A stretch of DNA of 64,000 bases, from assembly GCA_031761405.1 (NCBI GenBank), contig JASEVX010000005.1, forward strand, positions 5,663,724 to 5,727,723, given 5' to 3'. The notes beneath the pieces were generated by a model. The model saw only the letters and a list, made by a program, of their open reading frames with translations, searched no databases and was not told where the DNA came from. Shown in pieces: positions 36,201 through 51,200 of the stretch. How positions within the stretch are numbered: the first letter of the stretch is position 1; every line of letters starts with the position of its first letter. Both the position numbers and the translations under genes were made by a program. The DNA is from Serripes groenlandicus (lineage: Eukaryota; Mollusca; Bivalvia; Cardiida; Cardiidae).

Positions 36201-39200
36201 TAGTTTTCTCGTGGTATGGCTCATGTGGTAAATATAAGCAGGGGCGGAGAAGAACATACTAGCTTCAGGATATCAATGCTCGATATAGGCTACGATTATT
36301 GCAACGCTGACGTGAATGAATATTACACGGCTAAGACTTTGTTCGGTTGGTGTTTTGTTTCGTATAAGAATCCTTGTTGGAAAGTTTCTTTCGTCTCTTT
36401 TCTCCTAATTGTCCCCCGCTTTAGCGAAAGCGTGGGGACTATTATTTCTCATTCGTCAGTCAGTCCGTCCGTCAGTCCGTCAGTCCGTCACGCTGTCACA
36501 AAAACTTTAACCTTGGTCATAACTTCTGAACCGTAATAGGTACTGCTTTCATATTTCACATGTGTATTCCTTGTGACAACCCCTTTCCATCAATACCAAA
36601 TTTTTTCACCTTGTGACCTTGACCCTGGCGGGGGACCATGATTCTCTGAATTTGCTTGTTTAATTTAACATTAAGCATTTTGATACGTTCTATCATAAAC
36701 CAGGAAATAAATACACCTGTATAATGATGTACAGACTTAACCCTTTCCCACATACAACAACACTGCAGCAGACGACTTTGAAAACTATTAGTCAAAACTA
36801 TGAGTTATCTGTAAATGAAAGTAAAATAATATAATATATAATATAACAGTTGAAAACATTGTCCGAAACTCATGATGAGAAATTTCTCCTGTTGTCACAA
36901 TGTTTTAAAAAGTCTTCTGCAACAAAGTGAATCATGTCTATAAATGAAAATACAATAAATGAATGTAAAGATTGTGGCAAAAGATGATATTGATAACTAT
37001 GAGCAATATCTTCTCCTGTCTCATTTCTTTTCGAAGTCGTCTGCTGCAGATGCGTCTTAATACAGAGGGAGAATAACAAATACAACACATAGAACATATA
37101 CAACTACATACAACAAATACATACAACAAATACATACAACACATACATCAAATACATACAACAACTACAACACATATAACACATACAACTACATATAACA
37201 CATACAACAAATGCACCACATAGAACAAAATACAACACATATAAAACATACAACAACAACACATACAAATACATACAACAAAACAACACATACAACAAAT
37301 ACATACAACACATAAAACAAATACATATAACACATACAACATATACATACAACACATACAACAAATACATACAAAATATACAACACATATAACAAATACA
37401 TACAACACATACATACAGCACATATAACACATTAAACAGATACAAATACATACAACACATACAACAAATACATACAACACTTACGACAAATACATACAAC
37501 ACATGTAACAAATACATACAACACATGTAACAAATACATACAACAAATACAACACATGTAACAAATACATACAACAAATACATACAACACATATAACAAA
37601 TACATACAACACATATAACAAATACATACAACACGTACAACAAATACATACAACACATATAACAAATACATACAACACATATAACAAATACATACAACAC
37701 ATATAACAAATACATACAACACGTACAACAAATACATACAACACATATAACAAATACATACAACACATATAACAAATACATACAACACATATAACAAATA
37801 CATACAACACGTACAACAAATACATACAACACGTATAACAAATACATACAACACATATAACAAATACATACAACACATATAACAAATACATACAACACAG
37901 ATAACAAATACATACAACACATATAACAAATACATACAACACATATAACAAATACATACAACACATACAACAAATACATACAACACATATAACAAATACA
38001 TACAACACATATAACAAATACATACAACACATACAACAAACACATACAACAAATACATACAACACCTACTACAACACATATAACAAATACATACAACACA
38101 TACATCAAATCGGAAGCAGACGACTTTGAACGCATCTTGTCAAAACTATGAACATTTTCTGTATATTAAGTTAAATTTTTGAATAGAGTTAAAAATATTG
38201 TGACAAAAGAAGAAATTGCTCGATTTGAGCAATTTCTCTTTTTGTCACATTGTTTTCAAAAAGTAGTCTGCTTCAGAGGCGTTAGAAACGTCTGTATGTG
38301 GGAAAGGGTTAAACTATATCAACCTGTGATTACCCGGCGTGCAATGCTTCCTTTATCTGATAAACATTGGATTACAAACCTATTTCAGTAGACGCACGGA
38401 TTCCCCCGGCGGAGAGAAGAGCGATTGCCGCAAGTCCCCACGTGTCGTTAGATTCTCGTTTATCTATGTGGTACTCCACCATGGCGTCTGTCAGTAAATT
38501 ACCTGAAAACATTAAGTTCACCCTTTTCCACAAATAGACGCTTTCTGACGTCTCTGCATTAGACGACCTTTGAAATCATTGTGCCAAAAGGAGAAATTGC
38601 TCATAATTAGAAAATTCTCCTTTCGCCACAATGTTTTCAACTCTTTTCAGTCATTATACCTACAATTATAAGGCTTTTCTGTGTTTTTGCCTAGATGTTT
38701 TCAAAGTCGTCTGCTGCAGGTTTTGTATGTCTGTATGTGTGAATGGGTTGACCGAAATATGAGCTACGTCACATGTAAAGTAACTTTAGGAGGTTGTTAA
38801 GTAACACGGTACATGGAACCCATTACGTCACATGTAAAGTAACTTTCGGAGGTTGTTTTAAAGTAACACGGTACATGGAACCCATTACTTCACATGTAAA
38901 GTAACTTTCGGGGGTTGTTAAGAAACACGGTACATGGAACCCATTACTTCACATGTAAAGTAACTTTAGGAGGTTGTTAAGAAACACGGTACATGGAACC
39001 CATTACTTCACATGTAAAGTAACTTTCGGAGGTTGTTAAGAAACACGGTACATGGAACCCATTACTTCACATGTAAAGTAACTTTCGGAGGTTGTTAAGA
39101 AACACGGTACATGGAACCCATTACTTCACATGTAAAGTAACTTTCGGAGGTTGTTAAGTAACACGGTACATGGAACCCATTACTTCACATGTAAAGTAAC

Positions 39201-42200
39201 TTTCGGAGGTTGTTAAGTAACACGGTACATGGAACCCATTACGTCACATGTAAAGTAACTTTCGGAGGTTGTTAAGTAACACGGTACATGGAACCCATTA
39301 CTTCACATGTAAAGTAACTTTCGGGGGTTGTTAAGAAACACGGTACATGGAACCCATTACTTCACATGTAAAGTAACTTTAGGAGGTTGTTAAGAAACAC
39401 GGTACATGGAACCCATTACTTCACATGTAAAGTAACTTTCGGAGGTTGTTAAGAAACACGGTACATGGAACCCATTACTTCACATGTAAAGTAACTTTCG
39501 GAGGTTGTTAAGAAACACGGTACATGGAACCCATTACTTCACATGTAAAGTAACTTTCGGAGGTTGTTAAGTAACACGGTACATGGAACCCATTACTTCA
39601 CATGTAAAGTAACTTTCGGAGGTTGTTAAGTAACACGGTACATGGAACCCATTACGTCACATGTAAAGTAACTTTCGGAGGTTGTTAAGTAACACGGTAC
39701 ATGGAACCCATTACTTCACATGTAAAGTAACTTTAGGAGGTTGTTAAGAAACACGGTACATGGAACCCATTACTTCATATGTAAAGTAACTTTCGGAGGT
39801 TGTTAAGAAACACGGTACATGGAACCCATTACTTCACATGTAAAGTAACTTTAGGAGGTTGTTAAGTAACACGGTACATGGAACACATTACTTCACATGT
39901 AAAGTAACTTTCGGAGGTTGTTAAGAAACACGGTACATGGAACCCATTACGTCACATGTAAAGTAACTTTCGGAGGTTGTTAAGAAACACGGTACATGGA
40001 ACCCATTACTTCACATGTAAAGTAACTTTCGGGGGTTGTTAAGAAACACGGTACATGGAACCCATTACTTCACATGTAAAGTAACTTTCGGAGGTTGTTA
40101 AGAAACACGGTACATGGAACCCATTACTTCACATGTAAAGTAACTTTCGGAGGTTGTTAAGTAACACGGTACATAGAACACATTACTTCACATGTAAAGT
40201 AACTTTCGGAGGTTGTTAAGAAACACGGTACATGGAACCCATTACTTCACATGTAAAGTAACTTTAGGAGGTTGTTAAGTAACACGGTACATGGAACACA
40301 TTACTTCACATGTAAAGTAACTTTAGGAGGTTGTTAAGTAACACGGTACATGGAACACATTACTTCACATGTAAAGTAACTTTCGGAGGTTGTTAAGAAA
40401 CACGGTACATGGAACCCATTACTTCACATGTAAAGTAACTTTCGGAGGTTGTTAAGAAACACGGTACATGGAACCCATTACGTCACATGTAAAGTAACTT
40501 TCGGAGGTTGTTAAGAAACACGGTACATGGAACCCATTACTTCACATGTAAAGTAACTTTCGGGGGTTGTTAAGAAACACGGTACATGGAACCCATTACT
40601 TCACATGTAAAGTAACTTTCGGAGGTTGTTAAGTAACACGGTACATGGAACCCATTACTTTATATGTAAAGTAACTTTCGGAGGTTGTTAAGAAACACGG
40701 TACATGGAACCCATTACTTCACATGTAAAGTAACTTTCGGAGGTTGTTAAGAAACACGGTACATGGAACCCATTACTTCACATGTAAAGTAACTTTCGAA
40801 GGTTGTTAAGAAACACGGTACATGGAACCCATTACGTCACATGTAAAGTAACTTTCGGAGGTTGTTAAGAAACACGGTACATGGAACCCATTACGTCACA
40901 TGTAAAGTCACTTTCGGAGGTTGTTAAGTAACACGGTACATAGAACCCATTACGTAACATGTAAAGTAACTTTCGGAGGTTGTTAAGAAACACGGTACAT
41001 GGAACCCATTACTTCACATGTAAAGTAACTTTCGGAGGTTGTTAAGAAACACGGTACATGGAACCCATTACTTCACATGTAAAGTAACTTTCGGAGGTTG
41101 TTAAGAAACACGGTACATGGAACCCATTACTTCACATGTAAAGTAACTTTCGGAGGTTGTTAAGTAACACGGTACATGGAACCCAATACGTCACATGTAA
41201 AGTAACTTTCGGAGGTTGTTAAGAAACACGGTACATGGAACCCATTACTTCACATGTAAAGTAACTTTCGGAGGTTGTTAAGTAACACGGTACATGGAAC
41301 CCATTACTTCACATGTAAAGTAACTTTCGGAGGTTGTTAAGAAACACGGTACATGGAACCCATTACTTCACATGTAAAGTAACTTTCGGAGGTTGTTAAG
41401 AAACACGGTACATGGAACCCATTACGTCACATGTAAAGTAACTTTCGGAGGTTGTTAAGTAACACGGTATATGGAACACATTACGTAACATGTAAAGTAA
41501 CTTTCGGAGGTTGTTAAGTAACACGGTACATGGAACACATTACGTAACATGTAAAGTAACTTTCGGAGGTTGTTAAGAAACACGGTACATGGAACCCATT
41601 ACTTCACATGTAAAGTAACTTTCGGAGGTTGTTAAGTAACACGGTACATGGAACCCATTACTTCACATGTAAAGTAACTTTCGGAGGTTGTTAAGTAACA
41701 CGGTACATGGAACCCATTACGTCACATGTAAAGTAACTTTCGGAGGTTGTTAAGAAACACGGTACATGGAACCCATTACGTCACATGTAAAGTAAATTTC
41801 GGAGGTTGTTAAGAAACACGGTACATGGAACCCATTACTTCACATGTAAAGTAACTTTCGGAGGTTGTTAAGAAACACGGTACATGGAACCTCTTACGTC
41901 ACATGTAAAATAACTTTCGGAGGTTGTTAAGTAACACGGTACATGGAACCCATTACTTCATATGTAAAGTAACTTTCGGAGGTTGTTAAGAAACACGGTA
42001 CATGGAACCCATTACTTCACATGTAAAGTAACTTTCGGAGGTTGTTAAGTAACACGGTACATGGAACCCATTACGTCACATGTAAAGTAAATTTCGGAGG
42101 TTGTTAAGAAACACGGTACATGGAACCCATTACTTCACATGTAAAGTAACTTTCGGAGGTTGTTAAGAAACACGGTACATGGAACCTCTTACGTCACATG

Positions 42201-45200
42201 TAAAATAACTTTCGGAGGTTGTTAAGTAACACGGTACATGGAACCCATTACTTCAGATGTAAAGTAACTTTCGGAGGTTGTTAAGAAACACGGTACATGG
42301 AACCCATTACTTCACATGTAAAGTAACTTTCGGAGGTTGTTAAGAAACACGGTACATGGAACCCATTACTTCACATGTAAAGTAACTTTCGGAGGTTGTT
42401 AAGAAACACGGTACATGGAACCCATTACTTCACATGTAAAGTAACTTTCGAAGGTTGTTAAGAAACACGGTACATGGAACCCATTACTTCACATGTAAAG
42501 TAACTTTCGGAGGTTGTTAAGTAACACGGTACATGGAACCCATTACTTCACATGTAAAGTAACTTTCGGAGGTTGTTAAGAAACACGGTACATGGAACCC
42601 ATTACGTAACATGTAAAGTAACGTTCGGAGGTTGTTAAGAAACACGGTACATGGAACCCATTACTTCACATGTAAAGTAACTTTCGGAGGTTGTTAAGAA
42701 ACACGGTACATGGAACCCATTACTTCACATGTAAAGTAACTTTCGGAGGTTGTTAAGAAACACGGTACATGGAACCCATTACGTCACATGTAAAGTAACT
42801 TTAGGAGGTTGTTTTAAAGTAACACGGTACATGGAACCCATTACGTCACATGTAAAGTAACTTTAGGAGGTTGTTAAGTAACACGGTACATGGAACCCAT
42901 TACTTCACATGAATTTTCAAAGGTCGTCTGCTTTACAATTATCAGACGAACAATTTCAACAATCTAGAAAACTGAAAGATTATATTGATAAAGTTGAAAA
43001 TATTGCAATAAAAGGGAAAATTGCTCGTGTTGAGCAATTTCACAATTGTCGTCTGTGTGAAGTAATGGATAGGGTACATGGGTTAGTAAAAAACAAAATG
43101 CAGCCTTCCGTGATCTGGTTACAATTATATAGCGAACAGGAAAAATGCTGATGTGACGACGTACAGGTGCAGGGTGATTTAAATCGTTGGTGTTCGCGAA
43201 ATCCCGAGGGTCAATTTTCTTGTTACATGATTCGTATGAAACTGTTCTTAGATTTACATATATAGCGATTTTCTCTCGGAACATGTAGTAATTGCAATAA
43301 AACGGAAAATTGCTCGTTTTGAGCAATTTCACCTTTTATTGCAATGTTTTCAAAAGTCATGTTCAATGGCAGGTGTCAATTGTCGTCTGTGTGAAGTAAT
43401 GGACAGGGAACATGGGTTAGTTTAAAACAAAATACAGCCTTCCGTGATCTGGTAACAATTATATCGAACAAGGAAAACGCTGATCAGACGACGTACAGGT
43501 GCAGGGTGATCTAAATCTTTGGTGTTCGTGAAATCCCGACGGTCAATGTTCTTGTTACACGATTCGTATAAAACTGTTCTTAGATTTATATATATAGCGA
43601 TTTTCTCTCGGAACATGTAGTAAACCATTCAGGGAATATTAGTATATATACACAGTATTAAGGTTTTACATTATGACACTGGCGTATAATTGATCATTAC
43701 TGGCTAATGCATAATTCAGTTCAACCCTCTTCTGTCGTTTCAGTTATTCTTGTCATTGAAACTTATACAAATTTCACCACCTTTGCAGAGTACGACTTCT
43801 TAACCCTTTCCCTCATACGACAATTCTGCAGCAGACGACTTTCAACATATTTTGTAAAAAAGTAGAAAATCTCTATAATTAAATGGATAACCTATGACTA
43901 AAAGTGAAAAACGTTGTGGCAAAAGGAGAAATTGCACGTTTTGTGCAATTTCTCCTTTTGTCACTATGTTTTCAAATAGCCGTCTGCTGCAGAGGCGTCA
44001 GAAAGCGTCTATATGAGGGAAAGGGTTAAAACAGTGTGGAACTGAAATAAAGGAGGACTCACTCTTTATGAATTGCTTTTCTCGCAATGTTTATACTCCT
44101 CTTCATAATGGCTCGTACAGTTGTCAAATTATTTGATGAATGCTTTCTTAATATGTTCTACGTGCGTTTAATTGATATACAATTTGTGTACATGGTTTGC
44201 TTAACCATACCTTAAACCAACCGTAAGGAATTTCCGACCAGTGTAGATTCAGATAAGCCAGCGCCTTCCCATTGTCTGGTCTGGACAGGTCATCGATTAG
44301 TCTTAGAATGGTTTGTATAAACTACTGTAAAGCAGGGTCCATTGGAACCCTTAGCATTGGTGCACAGGCAGGCGTTTTTCCACACGTGAAAATAAGTACG
44401 TTAAAGGGGGTTTGCGTACAGCTCATATTGTAGTATGACATCTTTATGAAATCAACTATTACTAGCTGTTATTTACACTTACCATTTTACCATGCAGACG
44501 CATTTTGAAGCATCAATAGTAGACGACCATTCAAACATTGTGGCAAAATGGGAACTTCTCTTACCGAGCAAATTGTCCTCTTGACACACTGTTTTCAATT
44601 CTTCTCAATAAGAAAGCCCTGCATTTACTGTGATTAAATATTCTTTTTTGAAGATGTTTTCACTGACTATTCTGCTGCAGATTCGTCGTATGTGGGAAAG
44701 AGTTAAGTATGATGTCATACCAGAGTTACACTCTCGGAGTCTACACTGGACGGGATCGCCCTCCATCCGTACCACTGTCCGTCCCACTATCTGCTGTTTA
44801 ATCTTGATCAAGGGTTTCTTCATGTCTTCAATTATCTTTAAAGTATCTGCATCTAAAACAAATACTCAAACCATCAAATGTGAACACCGTAAAGGACTGT
44901 GTTAAAACGTTTTATCTTAAATTTTCATATCTCCGATTTCTTGTCCACACACGCATAATTTGGAGAAATAGTCGTAGCATTTAAGGTTTATTAAGCCTGG
45001 GGATTTTTCAACCCTTTCCCACAAACAATAAATATGAGGCAGTAGACTTTGAAAAAAAAAAACATGCAAATAATTATGTATACTAAAATCTTCATAAATG
45101 ATAGTAAGATGATTATTGGCTGAGTTGAAATCATTGTTGCATGAGCAGTTTGTCATTTTGCCACCATGTTTTAAACATCATCGGCTGCAGAAGCGTCAGA

Positions 45201-48200
45201 AAGCGGCTATATGTTGGCAAGGTTTAAGCATACACAAAGATTAAATACATTTAGTTAGATCATAAATCCACATCTAGATACTGCTTATCATAGTACATTA
45301 TAATTTCATATCGGTTACGATGCTGTAACTTCTGTAACTTCTGTTTGACTTTAAGTCAATAGCTATATTTTGCTGAAATTGACATACTACTTTGGGACAA
45401 TAATATTGTAGGCGAAGAGATTTGCAAAGCGATTTGCCATCCTTTCTGTCTGCTTGTTTGGTAATGCTTCACGTTGTGTCATATCACAATTCGGTAAAAC
45501 TACATCAAGCATGACTGAGCATGACTGAGCAATAATGTTTGAGTTTTCACTGTACACATACGATTCCTTTTGGCCTCTTATGTACGTATTGGTATTTATC
45601 CAAAAGTCTAATATTCGTTTTTTGATTACAACTTAATTAGTTGTTGGAACTCAAAAGGTTTGTTCGTGCCCATTTACCATGATTTATAACTTACCCTGTG
45701 GTATTGTGTTGTCCAGCAACACTGGGTTCCCGTCCCAGCTCTGGACTTCTCCGCCATCATCAAATGTTACATTTAACACGCCCATGTACTTGCCCCAAGC
45801 ATAAGCCTGAACAATCAGTACCTTACGACCGCTTTGCTGTGTGACCACTGTCGGATAAGGACCTTCTATCTCCTCATTGGAGGGCGGGTCTCCTAAAACA
45901 TAGTATGGTTACACATAATCCACGTGTCTATAGACAGATTTTAGCTTGGACGATGGCGAGCCTCCTCAAAAGTAACATATGGTCTACGTGATACATATAC
46001 CAATTCTGGAAAATTGGAAGAAAATATTTTGATAAAGATTTAAAAATATTGGGGACTAGCTTTGGCACCGAGCAATCTGATCAAGATAGTCCTTGTTCTT
46101 CAGTTAAACAGGCGACCTGAAAGTCTCTAGTCATTAATATGTTGATGTAGTGATTTCAAAAAGTTGCTTTTGTTTCTGAGTACAAAAATGTATGTGACAA
46201 TTTAAACCTATATATGGAAATGTATGTGATATCATGTACCTGTGTATAAAAATGTATGTGATAGTATGTACCTGTGTATACAAATGTATGTGAAAGTTGA
46301 ACCCATGTATACAAATGTATTTGATATTATGTACCTGTGTATAAAAATGCATTGTGACATTATGTACCTGTGTACAAAAAAGTATGTGACATTATGTACC
46401 TGTGTACAAAAATGCATTATGACATTATTTACCTGTGTATAAAAATGTATGTGACATTATGTACCTGTGTACAAAAATGCATTGTGACATTATGTACCTG
46501 TGTACACAAATGCAGTGTGACATTATGTACCTGTGTACAAAAATATATGTGACATTATGTACCTGTGTACAAAAATGCATTGTGACATTATTTACCTGTG
46601 TATAAAAATGTATGTGACATTATGTACCTGTGTACACAAATGCATTGTGACATTATGTACCTGTGTACACAAATGTCTGTGACATTATATACCTGTGTAC
46701 ACAAATGCATTGTGACATTATGTACCTGTGTACAAAAATGTATGTGACATTATGTACCTGTGTACAAAAATGCATTGTGACATTATGTACCTGTGTATAC
46801 AATTGTATGTGAAAGTTGAACCCATGTATAAAAATGTATGTGATATTATGTACCTGTGTATAAAAATGTATGTGATATTATGTACCTGTGTACAAAAATG
46901 TATGTGATATTATGTACCTGTGTATAACAATGTATGTGACATTCTGTACCTGTGTATAAAAATGTATGTGAGTGACCTCCAACGATAACGTCGATACCAT
47001 CAACATTAGCAGCCACCGTCTTATCCATGCCATAACCTGCGTGACTTAGTCCAATTATAATCTTAACACCTTCACTCTTTAGTTTGTTCACTTCGGTTTT
47101 AACTGCCTCTACCTCGTCCAAGAATTTCACAGTACTATCTGTCGGATAGAAGAACAATCTAGGTAAATGCATCAAAATGTCAGAATGATCAAGTTGCGTT
47201 TCGCACAGCTGCAGGGTTTAGCTGAATTGTAAAATGCCAATATTCAATCGAAAAAAAATATATATCTTCTAAACTGATGTACAAGATGTAAAATGTTCGG
47301 TTGAAATATAATTTTGGGTGAATTATTTCAGCTTCAGAGTAACCAACCCGTTACACAGCTGAATTAATGAAATGAGCATAATTAAGGTGACTTCTTATTT
47401 ACAGAAAAAAATATATCACTGGGAACAGAAACTACTTCTTGTTTAAGGATCAAACAGTTGGTTTACAACAAGTAGGGTTACAATTCCCTTTTTTGTGTTA
47501 GAAGATGTGTGCATTTTAATGAAGCATGTCTTATTTAATTTTAATAATTATTCTTTCTTTTACAGAGATTTTCCATGTTTTGTCTGGATGGTCTCAAACT
47601 CGTCTACTTCAATAGTTCCTGTGTGAGAGAAAGAGAGAGAGAGAAAGAGCTAAGTAGTACGTAACAGTTAAAATGTTAACTCGGTGAATGAGACATGACA
47701 CCAACCTGCTGATGAGATGAAGGCAGTCTGTTTCGTGATGTATCCCACAATGCCTATTCTCTCCCCACCGACGGTGATAATTAACGTTTTGTTGAACTTT
47801 CCCTGTAGCCTTGGTTCACCAGACACATCTATATTGGCATCCAGAACAGGTACAGTCAAATTATCGAGGTAGGGTGCCAGTCCAGCAACTTTCAGATCAA
47901 ATTCGTGATGACCAAGACACTGAAAAATAGACAACGCTGTTTATTTATGTTTGGTTTCTTAACACAACAAATGAACCAAAGGAAGAGAAGAAACTGATTA
48001 CAATGAAATAAATCAAAAGAACCCTAACCCACAAACCCTAAACAGTTCCAGCAAGTTTGGGACTTAAATGGACTTCTCTTGGCTATTTACAGAAATGGAC
48101 CCAGAACGATAACCCACGACTTCGTTCCATATTTCCTGTGCGAATCCACTCCAAATGAACATAATGCATGCGGACCGTTTGGGGTAAGTGAGGATTTTCA

Positions 48201-51200
48201 ACCGTCATGCTGCATACCGTCATACACACAACGATTTTCAACCGGGTCAACCAATAGTTTAGCAAATTGTGAAAAGCTAAAGAAAAAAGCCAGAACTAAC
48301 CACAGCGTCATACTGTTCCAGATTGACGAATGTCGAAGCGGCAGCTCCTTTATACTGGGTAAACCACAATGTTCCGGTGAACCTGTCTCCAGCATCAAGA
48401 ACCAATGTGTTGTTTAAACGGGAACGGTAATCTGAAAACAAAAATCAGTCATTAATGTGCATGTGCGTACAATTGGAGCGGAAGCATACACGTGTCAGGC
48501 GACGCATTCTTACAATTAAAAAGTATTTCGCTTTTATATCGGTTAAATATTTCTTTATGGTTAAAATGAAAGCGGTATAAAATATTTGGTTGTATATTGC
48601 GATTATCAATTAAGATCCGTAATAACATCACCGTGAATATAAGACTATTTGGAGTATTTTGCTTTCCGCCAAATGTCTATGAATGCTGTCACATGAACGC
48701 TATATATATATATTATAATGTCAACATATCTATTTTAGCAGATGGATGATTAGGAAACTTTATTGATTGTTAAACTGTATTGATATTTTGACATAAGACA
48801 AGAGCTATATTTTCTGTTAGCGACCACCAATAGTAATATCTGTAATATCTCGTGTCTTATATAACTGCAAAGATGTTATTGTCTTCGATGTTCGTTTTTC
48901 ATTCATCGTAGTGTTAGAGCGTCCGCCTTAGGAGGTCGCGGTTCGATCACCGACCGGTTCATACCAAAGACTTTACAATATGGTAGAGAAATAAATTTCC
49001 CTCTTTTACAGGTGGCAGTCTAAATGGACCAATAGTACTGATAACTTACCCAGAAAACGCTGTGATATAACTCATAAATTGTTGCGACGTGAACCACCAT
49101 ACAAACAAAATCATTTGATTTCAAAGCATGAAATCTTATAACTCGCACCATATGACCGTAAAGTAAGTGTTTTTGATTGCATTGTAAATTATTCAATCTT
49201 ATCATTAAATACATAAATGTGTAATGTTTATCATTCTACAAAGCCATTTGTAAATTAAACCGGATGTAAACACGTTTTTTATCTTTCTTACTGTTTACTT
49301 AAATGATTATCAGCCTTTTACCCTTTCCCACGCGCAACAAATCTGCAGTAGACAGATTTGAAAACATTTAGTCAATTATATGGAAACTCTGTTTTAATGA
49401 TAGAACAATTATTGAATAAAGTTGGATGCAGTGTGGCAAAATGTAAAAACTGCTTAATATTAGCATATTTTCCTTTTCCCCAATGTTTTTCAAAAGTCGT
49501 CTGCTGCAGATACGCCACAGATACGCCACAGATACGCCACAGATACGCCACAGGTACGTCACAGATACGTCACTCACAGAGTGTATGTATGTTGGAAAGG
49601 GTTTACGTAAATGTTTTCACGGAAAGACATAGTCTGGTTCCCTGCGTACTATATTAAAATAGCACCGTAACGCAGTGGTAGGAGCAGGTAATCCAGGCTA
49701 GGGAAGACAATGAACCGTACATGATATTAGCGTTGCGTGAGACAATCACACAGCCTATCGAACGCAGAGCTGAGGTACTTGTAGTTGTCTTACCACACCA
49801 TTCGTAGTACTAAACGAAACAAAAGTTGCTGCAACAGCAATTGGCGCGGGAATCAGCATTTTATCGCTTAAGAAATAATGTTCGATTCGAAAAACACGAA
49901 ACCCGCTTTTAAATATATGATATAAATATATGATAACAATAGGTTTTTAGTTAAATACGTAAAACGAAAACAAACAAAAAATTCCCAACGTGTTGACCTC
50001 GATCTCCCAAAATTATTGTAAACATTTGTCTGCGCATGCGCGTCCTTTTTCCCCTTAATATATTCTTAAAATCGCAAAATTTAGCACAATAACTTCGCAT
50101 TTATGAAAACATTCCCATTTTCATAATGTAAAGGTATAGGTATAAATATTACTTCTACAGCCTTGCTGTGAAAGCCGGCTTTCATAGCGAAGTTGGTAGA
50201 GTAGTTGACCTTAGAGTAAAGTTAAGCAACGTTTATCGCGGTTAGTGCCTGGATAGGTGACCTGCGATGGCTTAACGCCGGTACGCGTTACAAATGGTGG
50301 GGGAAACCTAAAGGAACACTCTAGTGGAAACTATTCATTTTATCATAACAAGACAGTGTGGTCAAACCAGGGTTTATAAACATGAAATACGGCCGATAAC
50401 TATAACTATATGTACCCCAATGTCCTAATAAGAATGTACGGATATGTAAGGAGAAGATCTGAGTTTTCGTAAAAATGAGTAAGATGTAGTAAAGTATCGG
50501 CAGAGTTCCGAGAAGGTAAGGGAATGAGTGTAACTGTCTTTCACATGCAGACGCATAATATTATGCTCCTCAACTAGTAATCGTGCCAAGTGTGAGATCA
50601 CTCTAACAGTTGACTTTTCTTTCATGCTACCCGAACCCAGGAACTTTGTTGCATGACGCCGGTCCTGTACATCTAAGTCAATGCCCTCCGCAATGAAAGT
50701 ACATGTTTTTGATTGATTGGGTTTAACGCCGTTTGCAACGTCATATCACCGCATAATCACGGCGACCAGCTCACCTACTCATGTGTTTCAATGCTTTATG
50801 ACAAAAGTACTTCACTCAAAATTATTTCCAAGCAACTCGCTGCTTTTCCACAGACTTTTAGCACACCGCATTGGTGGAAGACGAATGACGCTTGTCGCAG
50901 TGATTTACGTCAAACGTCGGAAAGCATGTTGGCAGAGCTGGGGTTCGAACTCACATCCCCTGGATTGACAGCGCGCGTCACTACCGACTGAGGTACATGT
51001 AGGGTGTACCTATTTGCAAACAGCTAGTGGGACCCAGGATTTTCGTCAAAGGGTTCATTGATGTATTAACCCTTTCCAATAAACAACAAATCTACAGCAG
51101 ACGACTTTGAAATTATCAAATAAAAAATATAGAAATCTCTATAAATGGTTCTATGATTATTACATAGAGTTGAAATCATAATGGTAAAATGGAGAAATTG

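Noticed and set aside
37104..38135. 343-codon minus-strand ORF, Cys/Val/Tyr-rich
   Set aside because: It is read entirely from a 22-bp minisatellite; all three minus frames are open and repetitive.
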